DNA of 64,000 nucleotides. Origin: Mesorhizobium sp. ES1-1. GTDB taxonomy: Bacteria; Pseudomonadota; Alphaproteobacteria; Rhizobiales; Rhizobiaceae. Position 1 is the first letter of the stretch, and each line of letters begins with the position of its first letter. Below the pieces are notes generated by a model. That model was not told the origin of the DNA and did not search any database. It saw only the letters and a program-made list of their open reading frames with translations. The stretch lies in the NCBI RefSeq assembly GCF_020164785.1, contig NZ_JAIUGX010000006.1:186001-250000 (forward strand), read 5' to 3'. The position numbers and the translations under genes are program-made. Below, in pieces: positions 9,077 through 17,676 of the stretch.

Positions 9077-10663
9077 ATGAAAACTGAACTAGACCATCTC
9101 GCCCAATTGGCCGGCCAGGGCCGCATATCGCGTCGCGACTTCCTTGGCCGCACCGCGGCGCTCGGCGTATCGGCGGCGCTGGCGACGACGCTCGCCGGCA
9201 AGGCCTTCGCCGCGACACCGGTAAAGGGCGGCATCATCAAGGCGGGCCTGCAGGGCGGCGAGTCGACCAACAGCCTCGACCCGGCGCTGAACCTCAGCCA
9301 GGTCACCTTCAGCTTCGACAAGCTCTGGGGCGAGTATCTCGTCCGCCTGACGCCGGACAACAAGCTGGTCAACCTGATCGCCGAGGATATCGGCGCATCC
9401 AAGGACGCCAAGACCTGGACGATCAAGGTGCGTGACGGCATCGAATTTCACAATGGCAAGACGGTGGGCGCCGAAGACGTCGCAGCGACGATCGAGCGCC
9501 ATGCCGACGAGAAGTCGAAGTCGGGCGCGTTGGGCATCCTCAAAAACATCAAGGGCGTCAAGGCAAGCGGCAAGGAAGTCATCATCACGCTGGGCGACGC
9601 CGACGCCGACTTCCCCTACCTGATGGCCGACTACCATCTGGTGATCCAGCCCAATGGCGGCAAGGACGATCCGAATGCCGGCATTAGCGCCGGCCCATAC
9701 AAGGTCGCGGTCAACCAGCCGGGCGTGCGGCATGGCGGTGAGCGCTTCGCCAATTACTGGCTTGCCGACAAGGCCGGCCATGCCGACCAGGTGGAGATCG
9801 TCGTCATCAACGACGCAACGGCACGCCTCGCAGCCCTGCAGGGCGGCCAGGTCCAGATGATCAACCGCGTAGAGCCGAAGGTCGTCGATCTGGTTAAGCG
9901 CATTGCCGGCGTCAGCATCGAGAACGTGTCGGGCAAGGGCTATTACCCCTTCAACATGTTCTGCGACACGGCCCCCTTCGACAGCAATGACCTGCGCATG
10001 GCGTTGAAGCTTGCCATGGACCGTGACGAATTGCTGGAGAAGATCCTTCGCGGCTACGGCTCGGTCGGCAACGATTTCCCGATCAACGAAGCCTATCCCC
10101 TGTTCACGGCCATCGAACAGCGCAAGTTCGATCCCGACAAGGCCGCTGCCCACTACAAGAAGTCCGGGCATAGCGGGCCGATCGTCCTTCGCACCTCGGA
10201 CGTCGCCTTCCCGGGCGCCGTCGATGCCGCACAACTCTATCAGCAGAGCGCGGCCAAGGCCGGCATCAAGATCGAGATCAAGCGAGAGCCGGGCGACGGC
10301 TACTGGTCCGAAGTCTGGAACAAGCAGCCCTTCTCTCTCTCCTATTGGGGCGGACGCGCGACGCAGGATCAGATGTATTCCACCGGTTATGTCTCGACTG
10401 CCGACTGGAACGACACGCGCTTCAAGTCGCCGGCGTTCGACAAGATGCTGTTTGCGGCCCGAGGCGAACTGGACCAGGACAAGCGCAAGGCCATCTATCA
10501 CGATATGGCGGTGATGATGCGCGACGAGGGCGGGCTGATCGTGCCGTTCTTCAACCAGTTCATCGATGCTGTCGCGACCAACAAGATCGGCGGCTTTGCC
10601 AAGAGCCCCATCGGCGAAATGATGGATGGCTACGCGCTCGCCGAATGTTGGGTCAACGCCTAG
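9077..10663 (+). CDS. ABC transporter substrate-binding protein, family 5 (copy 2), Tat-exported
   Basis: A 528-residue paralogue of the binding protein at 3891-5477, equal in length and highly similar over its whole length (for example the shared EIKREPGDGYWSEVWNKQPF block). It has the same Tat motif SRRDFLG at residues 18-24 and a likely cleavage after AFA at about 45. It lies 117 bases downstream of the ATPase gene, so it may have its own promoter or be read through. Divergence is greatest in the signal region and in scattered surface positions, which would fit a duplicated gene kept for a related ligand. A strong hairpin follows the stop. Confidence 0.88.
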   Translation: MKTELDHLAQLAGQGRISRRDFLGRTAALGVSAALATTLAGKAFAATPVKGGIIKAGLQGGESTNSLDPALNLSQVTFSFDKLWGEYLVRLTPDNKLVNLIAEDIGASKDAKTWTIKVRDGIEFHNGKTVGAEDVAATIERHADEKSKSGALGILKNIKGVKASGKEVIITLGDADADFPYLMADYHLVIQPNGGKDDPNAGISAGPYKVAVNQPGVRHGGERFANYWLADKAGHADQVEIVVINDATARLAALQGGQVQMINRVEPKVVDLVKRIAGVSIENVSGKGYYPFNMFCDTAPFDSNDLRMALKLAMDRDELLEKILRGYGSVGNDFPINEAYPLFTAIEQRKFDPDKAAAHYKKSGHSGPIVLRTSDVAFPGAVDAAQLYQQSAAKAGIKIEIKREPGDGYWSEVWNKQPFSLSYWGGRATQDQMYSTGYVSTADWNDTRFKSPAFDKMLFAARGELDQDKRKAIYHDMAVMMRDEGGLIVPFFNQFIDAVATNKIGGFAKSPIGEMMDGYALAECWVNA

Positions 10664-10691
10664 CCCATCGGCCCTTCGTCCGATCCCGCGA

Positions 10692-10726
10692 GAACGCCGT
10701 GTGCCAAGAAAAGGCATACGGCGTTC
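10692..10726 (+). terminator. Strong hairpin after second binding-protein gene
   Basis: A 14-base-pair stem (10692-10705 with 10713-10726, one G-U pair) closes a seven-base A-rich loop. It is followed only by a short ATTTCC tract, so it could be a weak terminator or an mRNA-stabilising hairpin. It separates the ABC operon from the phosphodiesterase gene that starts at 10758. Confidence 0.5.
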
Positions 10727-10757
10727 CGATTTCCGTATACAACGCATGGAGCAGCCC

Positions 10758-11597
10758 ATGGCGCTCAAATCCAAACTCCTGCTCATCATCCTCGATGGCG
10801 TGCCCTACCGAAACTGGCGGCGCCTTATGGGCAACCTCGAAGGCTGGGTGCAGTCGGGCGAGGCGCGGGTCTGGAAAATGCGCTCGGTGCTGCCGTCGAC
10901 GTCGGCCTGCTGCTATGCGTCCATCCATACCGGCGTATCGCCGCAGGTGCACGGAATCCTGTCCAACGAGAACCGCTTCCGCGTCGAGCAACCGGACATC
11001 TTCTCCGAAGTCAGCAAGGCCGGCGGCAAGACCGGCGCCGTCACCCATTCCTATTGGGCCGAATTTTTCCGCGCCTATCCGTTCGACCTGGTCGACGACA
11101 TGGAGTTCGATGAGCCGGGCGGGCCGATCACGCATGGGCGGTTCCACACCATGACCGGTTACAACGCGCGCAACCAGATGACGCCGAGCGACGTCGATCT
11201 GTTCGCGACGCTGACCATGCTGACCAAGCGCCACGGCATCGACTACGGCATCCTGCACACCTGCACGCTGGACTCGATGGGCCATCGCTTCGGCCATGAC
11301 TGCCACGAGATGGACCATGCGGTTTACGCCATGGACGGCATGCTGGCCGCCTTCCTGCCGCGCTGGATCGAAGGCGGCTACGAGGTCATCGTCACTGCAG
11401 ACCACGGCCAGACGGATCGCGGCCACCATGGCGGCCATGACGACGAGATGCAGGATTTCGCGCTGTATTATTTTGGTCCCGGCCAAGGGCCCGATGGCGA
11501 GGTCCTGCTTGATCAGTTGCAGCTGGCGCCGACGGTTCTGAGCCGACTCGGAGTGCCCGTGCCGGCAACGATGAAGGCGAAGCCGTTTTTGGATTAG
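10758..11597 (+). CDS. Alkaline-phosphatase superfamily (NPP-type) phosphodiesterase
   Basis: A 279-residue protein of the nucleotide pyrophosphatase/phosphodiesterase branch of the alkaline phosphatase superfamily. Metal and nucleophile motifs are visible: LDG near residue 13, a Ser/Thr cluster at 47-49 followed by the ASIHTGVSPQVHGI block, DSMGHRFGHD, and TADHGQTDRGHHGG near 213-226. The ATG at 10758 is preferred over 10746 because a GGAG box lies six bases before it. No signal peptide is seen, so it is probably cytoplasmic. Small proteins of this type hydrolyse phosphodiesters or phosphonates; the substrate here is not evident. A RIME-like repeat follows. Confidence 0.75.
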   Translation: MALKSKLLLIILDGVPYRNWRRLMGNLEGWVQSGEARVWKMRSVLPSTSACCYASIHTGVSPQVHGILSNENRFRVEQPDIFSEVSKAGGKTGAVTHSYWAEFFRAYPFDLVDDMEFDEPGGPITHGRFHTMTGYNARNQMTPSDVDLFATLTMLTKRHGIDYGILHTCTLDSMGHRFGHDCHEMDHAVYAMDGMLAAFLPRWIEGGYEVIVTADHGQTDRGHHGGHDDEMQDFALYYFGPGQGPDGEVLLDQLQLAPTVLSRLGVPVPATMKAKPFLD

Positions 11598-11609
11598 CGG
11601 TACGTCTCC

Positions 11610-11746
11610 GCCCCCCTCTCCACGTGCCTATACGGGGAGCGGGTAGGGGTGAGGGGCAGCGCTAACATCTTTGATACTTGGCAAGGTCGGCGCCGCCCCT
11701 CATCCGCCTGCCGGCACCTTCTCCCCGTATAGTGACGGGGAAGGGA
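11610..11746. repeat. RIME/REP-like inverted repeat element
   Basis: Two roughly 45-base arms in inverted orientation share the core TATACGGGGAG / CTCCCCGTATA, pyrimidine-rich CCCCCTCTCC ends and GAGGGG tails. Each arm can itself fold. Elements of this architecture are scattered through rhizobial intergenic regions (RIME/REP families). It lies between the phosphodiesterase gene and the sigma-factor operon and is non-coding. Confidence 0.7.
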
Positions 11747-11799
11747 CCACTGGCAACCTCCCCTGTCTTCGGTTAGCCTCCGAAATTCCTTGGCGGAGG

Positions 11800-12426
11800 A
11801 TGAACCTTTTTGCACCGATCAGCGACAGAATGGACAGGAGCCAGGCGGCTCGACCGGCCATGATGGCAGCGACAGAGACCGATCGCGCGCTCGTCGACCG
11901 GGTCGCGAAGGGCGACCGCGCCGCCGTGCGGCTCCTGTTCATGCGTCACCACGCGCGGGTCTACCGCTTCGTGGCGCGCCAGACGGGATCGGAAATGATG
12001 GCTGACGATATCGCGAACGAGGTGTTCCTCGAACTGTGGCGACAGGCACCGGGCTTCGAGGGCCGATCCGAAGTCTCGACATGGCTGCTCGGCATCGCCC
12101 GGTTCAAGGCGCTGTCCATGCTGCGCAAGAGGAAGGAAGACTGGATCGACGACGAGGCTGCGGCCGCCGTGCCCGACAGCGCCGACACGCCAGAAATCGT
12201 CACCATGAAGGAGGACAAGGGCGCGGCCTTGCGCCGCTTCGTCGACGCCCTGCCCGAAGAGCATCGCTCGGTGATCGATCTCGCCTATTATCACGGGCAA
12301 TCGGTAACCGAGATCGGCGAAGTGCTCGGCATCCCGGTCGCGACCGTCAAGACACGGATGTTCTACGCCCGCAAGAAACTCGGCGAGGCACTCAAAGCCG
12401 CCGGTTACGACAGGGGGTGGCCATGA
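11800..12426 (+). CDS. ECF-type RNA polymerase sigma factor
   Basis: A 208-residue sigma-70 factor of the ECF class. Region 2 (about residues 35-95) carries the MRHHARVYRFVAR helix and the DDIANEVFLELWR motif. Region 4 (about 140-195) carries LPEEHRSVIDLAYYHGQSV and a helix-turn-helix with GIPVATVKTRMFYARKKL. The start is uncertain. The ATG at 11800 is abutted by GGAGG with almost no spacing, and in-frame ATGs at 11830 and 11860 would give 198 or 188 residues with the same conserved regions. The stop overlaps the anti-sigma ATG (ATGA). It likely directs its own operon under control of the anti-sigma factor. Confidence 0.88.
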   Translation: MNLFAPISDRMDRSQAARPAMMAATETDRALVDRVAKGDRAAVRLLFMRHHARVYRFVARQTGSEMMADDIANEVFLELWRQAPGFEGRSEVSTWLLGIARFKALSMLRKRKEDWIDDEAAAAVPDSADTPEIVTMKEDKGAALRRFVDALPEEHRSVIDLAYYHGQSVTEIGEVLGIPVATVKTRMFYARKKLGEALKAAGYDRGWP

Positions 12427-13091
12427 GCGCCGCTGAAAAGATGTCGCGTCGCGACGAGATGGAAACGCTGCTGCCGTTCTACCTTAACGGCTCGCTGGAA
12501 GGTTCGGACCTCGAAGCCGTCGAGCAGTGGCTGGCCAGCGATCCAGCCGCTCTTGCCGCCCTTGGCGAGGCGGAAGCCGAATTCTCCGGCACATCGGCCG
12601 CCAATGAGGCGATCCGGCCGCCGGCCGACGCGCTCAGCCGTTTCGCCAGGGCGCTCGAAGCCGAGGCCGGGCCAGCGCGAAAGAATGAAAGTTCATCCTG
12701 GCTGGCACAGGCCTGGGGCCGCTTCATGGCGGTGCCGGTCGGCGTTGCCTGGGCGGCCGCGGCGGTTCTGCTCGCCCTAGTCATGGTGCAGTCCCTGGTG
12801 CAGCCCGGCGGCAAAGGCAAGGATTTCGAAATCGCCGGCACCCAGGACGACCTGGCGAAAATGCCGTTTGCCCTGGTCAAGTTCAAGCCTGGCGCCACAA
12901 TGTCGGATATTTCGGGCTTCCTCGGCGACAACGGGCTGAAGATTGTCGGTGGACCGACCGCCGACGGCGTGTTCCGGCTTGGCATCCCGGCCGACACGGC
13001 GGGCGACTACACCAAGCTACTCGGCCTGATCGCCGCGCAGCCCTTCGCGGAGAGCGTGATCGAGGGAAGGAAGCCCGCTGATGGTGGCTGA
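12423..13091 (+). CDS. Membrane-bound anti-sigma factor with protease-prodomain-like C-terminus
   Basis: A 222-residue protein. The N-terminal cytoplasmic part (about 8-85) has the LLPFYLNGSLEG pattern of anti-sigma domains but lacks the zinc HxxxCxxC motif. A single transmembrane helix spans about 104-125. The periplasmic part (about 145-215) reads as a small alpha/beta domain with VKFKPGA, GFLGDNGLKIVGGP and GVFRLGIP, resembling the prodomain of the neighbouring subtilisin. It overlaps the sigma gene by four bases and the protease gene by eleven, so all three products are probably made together. The expected role is to hold the ECF sigma factor at the membrane until a periplasmic signal arrives. 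Confidence 0.75.
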   Translation: MSAAEKMSRRDEMETLLPFYLNGSLEGSDLEAVEQWLASDPAALAALGEAEAEFSGTSAANEAIRPPADALSRFARALEAEAGPARKNESSSWLAQAWGRFMAVPVGVAWAAAAVLLALVMVQSLVQPGGKGKDFEIAGTQDDLAKMPFALVKFKPGATMSDISGFLGDNGLKIVGGPTADGVFRLGIPADTAGDYTKLLGLIAAQPFAESVIEGRKPADGG

Positions 13092-14508
13092 GGCGGCGCT
13101 TCGACTTGTGGCGATCCTGGCCGCGGCGGCCATTGCCGCGATCCCCGCGTCGGCACAGACCAACGACCCCAATATCGATCGTGCGCAAATCGACTGCCGC
13201 AATGGGACCAACGCGGCCGGCGCCGACTGCACCGAGGATGGCGGCAATGATGGTGCCGGGGATGCGGCGGCAGGGGCCGTCTTCCTGCCCGCCCTGATCG
13301 TCGACCTGTTTCCCAATCCCGCCGCGCCGCCGGCACCGATGCCTACGCCACGGCCGGGCCCAGCGGTTTCGGGTGGCAACGACCACGGCGATCCGGCCGT
13401 GAACGGAGCTGTCATTTCGCCCAGCGATCTCATTGCCGTCCAGCCGGCACGGGCCGTTGTCGGCGATTTCGTTCCCGACGAGGTGCTGGTAACGGTCGAC
13501 GGCGATACCGGCGCGGTGCAGCAGATCGCTGCCTCCTTTGGGCTTCAGGTGCGGTCGCAGCGCCAGTCTCTGCTGCTTGGCTCCACGCTGGTGCGCTTCG
13601 GCATTCCAGATGGCCGTCCGGTCGGGGTCGTGCTGGCACAACTGGCAACCGACGGGCGCACGCAGCGGCGCGAACCCAATCACATCTACTCGCTGCAGCA
13701 AGCCGCAGGCATCGTAAACTATGCCTTCGACCGCATCGCGCTGGATGCCGGACAGGCCAGCGGCGAAAACGTTCGGATCGCCGTCGTCGATACCGGCATC
13801 GACGACACCAATCCGGCGTTGGCCGGCGTGATCGCCGGTCAGTTTGACGCAATGCCCGACGTGCCGATTGAAAAACGCGATCACGGCACCTCGATCGACG
13901 GGCTGATCGCCGGCGTCGGCGCGCTGAAAGGCATGGCGCCCGGCGCCAAAATCTATCACGCCCGCGCTTTCGAGGGCGGCAAGTCGACCATGGACGTCAT
14001 CCTGTCGGCGCTCGACTGGGCGGCGGAGCAGAATGTCGCCATTATCAATATGAGTTTTGTCGGGCCAAAGAACGAGCTGCTCGGCGTTGCCTGCCGCAAT
14101 GCGCGCGCGCTGGGCATGGTGCTGGTCGCGGCCGCCGGCAACAATGGACCGAAGGCTCCCTATGGCTATCCGGGCGCCTTCGAAGGTGTCATCGCGGTAA
14201 CGGCCACCGACGCCCGGGACGGACTGATGCCGCAGGCCAATCGCGGCGCCTATGTCTTCATCTCGGCGCCCGGTGTCGAGATGGTGGCGCCGAGCGGCGC
14301 CGGCTCCGACGTGGTCACCGGCACCTCGTTCGCGGCTGCGATCGTCAGCGGCGCCATCGCCAATCTGATCCACGCCTCGCCCGACCGCTCGGCAGACGAT
14401 ATCGAGAAGGCCCTCGCCGTCACGGCAAAGGACCTCGGCCCCAAGGGGCGCGACAATGATTTCGGCTACGGCCTGCTGGACCTCAAAGCGGCCGCAGCGA
14501 AGGATTAA
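13081..14508 (+). CDS. S8 subtilisin-like serine protease, exported
   Basis: A 475-residue secreted or periplasmic protease. A signal peptide covers about residues 1-25 (cleavage after ASA). A Pro-rich, acidic spacer follows to about 125, then a prodomain at about 132-205 ending in EPNHIYSL, then the catalytic domain. The triad is visible as Asp237 in VVDTGI, His268 in RDHGT and Ser416 in GTSFAAA, with oxyanion Asn354 in AAGNNGP. A hydrophobic stretch near 66-77 could be a second membrane-interacting segment. It starts inside the anti-sigma gene. It converges with the downstream amine oxidase gene, leaving only 14 bases between stops. It may process the anti-sigma factor or be the regulon's effector. 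Confidence 0.88.
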   Translation: MVAEAALRLVAILAAAAIAAIPASAQTNDPNIDRAQIDCRNGTNAAGADCTEDGGNDGAGDAAAGAVFLPALIVDLFPNPAAPPAPMPTPRPGPAVSGGNDHGDPAVNGAVISPSDLIAVQPARAVVGDFVPDEVLVTVDGDTGAVQQIAASFGLQVRSQRQSLLLGSTLVRFGIPDGRPVGVVLAQLATDGRTQRREPNHIYSLQQAAGIVNYAFDRIALDAGQASGENVRIAVVDTGIDDTNPALAGVIAGQFDAMPDVPIEKRDHGTSIDGLIAGVGALKGMAPGAKIYHARAFEGGKSTMDVILSALDWAAEQNVAIINMSFVGPKNELLGVACRNARALGMVLVAAAGNNGPKAPYGYPGAFEGVIAVTATDARDGLMPQANRGAYVFISAPGVEMVAPSGAGSDVVTGTSFAAAIVSGAIANLIHASPDRSADDIEKALAVTAKDLGPKGRDNDFGYGLLDLKAAAAKD

Positions 14509-14522
14509 TCCCAAGACGTGCC

Positions 14523-15917
14523 CTACAAGGCCGGACCCGGCCGAATGGCGCTTCCGTCATGGAAGCGCGACAGGCGAAAGCGGCTGAGATCATGCCCGCT
14601 CCGGTTTCCCTGGATCAGGTCGGAAACGACCCGGCCGATACCGGGCCCGATGCCGAAGCCATGGCCACTCATTCCCGTCGCGACGAAAAGACCGCCGACG
14701 GCCTCGACACGATCCACAACGGGGACGACATCCGGCATGGCGTCGATCATGCCGCCCCAGCTGGCCTTCAGGCGAACTGTTTCGAATTGCGGAAAGAGGC
14801 GTTTGAAATTGCGATCTATCGAATGCAGTTTGGTGGGTTCAGGGAGTGGGTTAAGCACCCGCAGCCTCTCGAAGGGGCTCTGCGATTCCAGCCCCCAAGC
14901 CCGCGACGTCGACCACGCATCGGGGTAGCCCGGCGGTGCGAATGGAAAGTAGCGCGTCCCGAATGGATTGGCCCTGAGGGCTGGAAGATATTTGGTGACG
15001 TGCCGGAATGCGTCGGGGCCGAGGTACAGCAGATGGCTACCGCCGGCGGCGAGCGTGTACCCACCATCCTGCCGGCGCCTGAAGGCGATGTCGTCGTCGG
15101 CTGCCGCGCCCGCGTAGATTTCCGGCAGGGGCTCGGTCGCCGCTACGGTCACCCGCACGCTGAGCTGAGGGATGGACACGCCGTGTCTCTTCAAGAACAG
15201 GGACGACCATGCGCCGCCCGCGACCAGCACTGTGGAGGCCTCGATATATCCCGCCTCGGTCCACACGCCCTTGACCCTGCTGCCCGAGATTTCGAGTGTT
15301 CGTGCTGCGCAGTTCTCGACGATCCTGACGCCGTGCCGAACGGCAAGCCGGGCGAGCGCCGGCACTGCCAGCCAGGGCTCCGCACGCATGTCGGACGGCG
15401 TCGTCATCGCGCCCTTGAACTTGCGCGACATGCCTCTGATTAGCGTGGCGGTTTCGTCGCCGTCCAGGAGGCGCGTGTCGAGATCGTGGCTGGCGGCGAT
15501 CTTCATGAAGGCTTCGAAGGCCGCCATGTCCTTGTCCGACTTCGCCAGGTAGGTTACGCCTGTCTCGGTCAGCCCGATGTCTTCGCCGCATTCCTCGGCC
15601 AGTTGCCGCCATAGACGAATAGCCTCGATGACGATGGGCAATTCGTCCGCGTCCCGTCCCTGCTTCCGGATCCAGCCCCAATTTCTGGAGGACTGCTCGG
15701 CCGCGACGCGCCCCTTCTCCAAAATCGTTACGGGGATGTTGCGCTTTGCCAGGAAAAGCGCGGTCGTCACGCCGATAATGCCGCCACCGACAATGACCAC
15801 CTCGGACGCTTTTGGAGGCGGGCCAGGATGCTGGATCGGATCAGCTTCGGAGAACGGAAATGTGGGCAATTGGCGTATCCTGCAGGAATGGCTGGGCTCT
15901 GTCTCGCTGGTTGCCAC
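14523..15917 (-). CDS. FAD-dependent oxidoreductase (D-amino acid / amine oxidase family)
   Basis: A 464-residue DAO-family flavoprotein. The FAD-binding Rossmann motif VVIVGGGIIGVTTALFL lies at about residues 40-56, followed by the ILEKGRVAAEQSSRNWGWIRKQGRD segment typical of gamma-glutamylputrescine oxidase / D-amino acid dehydrogenase relatives. The C-terminal VATGMSGHGFGIGPGIGRVV closes the FAD site. It probably oxidises a secondary or primary amine or D-amino acid, producing an imine and H2O2 or reducing the quinone pool; the substrate is unknown. The roughly 35-residue N-terminal lead before the Rossmann fold is not hydrophobic enough for a signal. It is divergent from aglE, sharing a 196-base promoter region. 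Confidence 0.78.
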   Translation of the reverse strand: MATSETEPSHSCRIRQLPTFPFSEADPIQHPGPPPKASEVVIVGGGIIGVTTALFLAKRNIPVTILEKGRVAAEQSSRNWGWIRKQGRDADELPIVIEAIRLWRQLAEECGEDIGLTETGVTYLAKSDKDMAAFEAFMKIAASHDLDTRLLDGDETATLIRGMSRKFKGAMTTPSDMRAEPWLAVPALARLAVRHGVRIVENCAARTLEISGSRVKGVWTEAGYIEASTVLVAGGAWSSLFLKRHGVSIPQLSVRVTVAATEPLPEIYAGAAADDDIAFRRRQDGGYTLAAGGSHLLYLGPDAFRHVTKYLPALRANPFGTRYFPFAPPGYPDAWSTSRAWGLESQSPFERLRVLNPLPEPTKLHSIDRNFKRLFPQFETVRLKASWGGMIDAMPDVVPVVDRVEAVGGLFVATGMSGHGFGIGPGIGRVVSDLIQGNRSGHDLSRFRLSRFHDGSAIRPGPAL

Positions 15918-15984
15918 CCTGCGGATGGTAAATCAAGAACAGGTGCAGAGGGACCGTTATCCCACGGCCTGAGGCCGGCCAACC

Positions 15985-15996
15985 CAAAGCGCTCTG
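15985..15996. promoter_or_regulatory. LacI-type operator-like palindrome upstream of aglE
   Basis: CAAAGCGCTCTG is an imperfect palindrome centred on CG (one mismatched pair), the usual shape of a LacI-family operator. It lies about 120 bases before the aglE ATG, in the shared intergenic region with the amine oxidase gene. The rhizobial agl operon is known to be controlled by the LacI-type AglR, which is not encoded in this window. Confidence 0.35.
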
Positions 15997-16113
15997 CAAT
16001 GGCCTGACAGATGTGAGTTGTTGTTATTCCCTTTCAACTGAGTCACATTCCCGATGCGTCGGCGGGCGGGATGGAGGTTTCGTCCGGCGTTGTGGCCACT
16101 GGGAGGAATACCG

Positions 16114-17469
16114 ATGAAGAAGACGCTTTTGCTGAGCGCCGCGATTGCGACGCTCGCCCTCAACGCGACAGCGCAGGCTGAACTCAAGTTCAAGCCGGGC
16201 GAAGATGCCCGTTTGAACTGGGCAAATTACGAAGAGCTCAAGAAGGTCGATCTCAAGGGCGAGACGCTGACCATCTTCGGACCATGGCGCGGCGAGGACG
16301 AAACCCTGGTGCGTACCGTGCTGGAATATTTCCAGGAGGCGACCGGGGCCGACATCAAATATTCTTCCTCGGAGAATTACGAGCAGCAGATCGTCATCGA
16401 CACGCAGGCCGGCAGCCCGCCCAACATCGCCATTTTGCCGCAGCCGGGCTTGATCCAGGATCTGGCATCCAAGGGACTGCTGACGCCGCTCGGCGACGAC
16501 ACCGCCAAATGGGTCAAGGACAATTACGGCGCCGGCCAGTCATGGGTCGATCTCGGAACTTTCAAGGACAAGGATGGCAAGCCCGGTTTCTTCGCCTTTC
16601 CCTACAAGGCCGATGTGAAGTCGCTGGTCTGGTACTCCCCGGACAATTTCGAAGAAGCCGGCTACACCGTGCCGAAGACGCAGGAAGAACTTGCCGAACT
16701 CGAGAAGAAGATCATCGCCGATGGCGGCACGCCATGGTGCATCGGGCTCGGCTCGGGCGGCGCCACCGGCTGGCCGGCGACCGATTGGGTCGAGGACATC
16801 ATGCTGCGCACCCAGTCACCCGAAATCTATGACAAATGGGTGAAGAATGAAATTCCGTTCAACGATCCGGCGGTGGTGAATGCCATCGACATATTCGGCA
16901 AGATCGCGACCGACGACAAGATGGTCGACGGCGGCGCCAAGGCGGTCGCTGCGACGGATTTCCGCGACAGTCCCAAGGGCCTCTTTTCGGTACCGCCGAA
17001 ATGCTACTTGCACCATCAGGCATCTTTCATCCCGACCTTCTTCCCGGAAGGCACCAAGATTGGCCAGGACGCCGATTTCTTCTATTTCCCGCCCTATGCT
17101 TCCAAGCCTGAACTCGGCACGCCGGTCCTCGGCGCCGGCACGCTCGCCATGATCACCAAGGATTCCAAGGGCGCGCGCGCCTTCATCGATTTCCTGAAGA
17201 TGCCGCTGGCGCATGAGATCTGGATGGCACAGGGCGGCTTCGTGACGCCGTTCAAATCGGTCAACCAGGACGCCTATGCCAGCGATGCGCTGAAGAAGCA
17301 GGGCGAAATCCTCGCCAAGGCCTCGACCTTCCGCTTCGACGGCTCCGACCTCATGCCGGGCAAGATTGGCGCCGGCGCCTTCTGGACCGGCATGATCGAC
17401 CTCGTCGGCGGCAAGTCGGCACAGGATGTCGCGACCGACATCCAGAAGAGCTGGGACGCGATCAAGTAG
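16114..17469 (+). CDS. aglE: Alpha-glucoside ABC transporter, periplasmic binding protein
   Basis: A 451-residue extracellular solute-binding protein of family 1. A Sec signal peptide MKKTLLLSAAIATLALNATAQA covers about residues 1-22. The mature protein contains the family features LTIFGPWRGEDE and an NIAILPQPGL segment. A good GGGAGGA box precedes the ATG at 16114, so the longer in-frame reading from 16054 is not used. It captures sucrose, trehalose, maltose or other alpha-glucosides for the AglFG permease, as established for the Sinorhizobium agl system. The 207-base gap to aglF may reduce downstream expression relative to this abundant binding protein. Confidence 0.88.
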   Translation: MKKTLLLSAAIATLALNATAQAELKFKPGEDARLNWANYEELKKVDLKGETLTIFGPWRGEDETLVRTVLEYFQEATGADIKYSSSENYEQQIVIDTQAGSPPNIAILPQPGLIQDLASKGLLTPLGDDTAKWVKDNYGAGQSWVDLGTFKDKDGKPGFFAFPYKADVKSLVWYSPDNFEEAGYTVPKTQEELAELEKKIIADGGTPWCIGLGSGGATGWPATDWVEDIMLRTQSPEIYDKWVKNEIPFNDPAVVNAIDIFGKIATDDKMVDGGAKAVAATDFRDSPKGLFSVPPKCYLHHQASFIPTFFPEGTKIGQDADFFYFPPYASKPELGTPVLGAGTLAMITKDSKGARAFIDFLKMPLAHEIWMAQGGFVTPFKSVNQDAYASDALKKQGEILAKASTFRFDGSDLMPGKIGAGAFWTGMIDLVGGKSAQDVATDIQKSWDAIK

Positions 17470-17676
17470 GCCGGCCGGGCGTCCGCGTCTCGCACCGGAT
17501 CCGGACCGGCGGGCCCGGACCCGACGGCGGCATCTACCGCGGCCTAGGTCATCGGCAGGAACACGGGGGGCCGCAGAGGCATTCACCGCGGCTGCGCTGC
17601 AAGCGAATGAATCGGCGCCTGGCCCCGTCACCAAGGTCGTTCGGCCTTGTCGGATCATGCGCAGGGAGAGGAACCC
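17470..17676 (+). other. GC-rich aglE-aglF spacer with palindromes
   Basis: No convincing coding sequence is seen here. The segment near 17496-17525 holds short nested palindromes (CCGGATCCGG and a CCGGGCCCG-like core) that could fold in RNA. Such structures after a binding-protein gene commonly stabilise its message or attenuate downstream transcription. A GGGAGAGGA ribosome-binding site for aglF closes the region. Confidence 0.4.
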
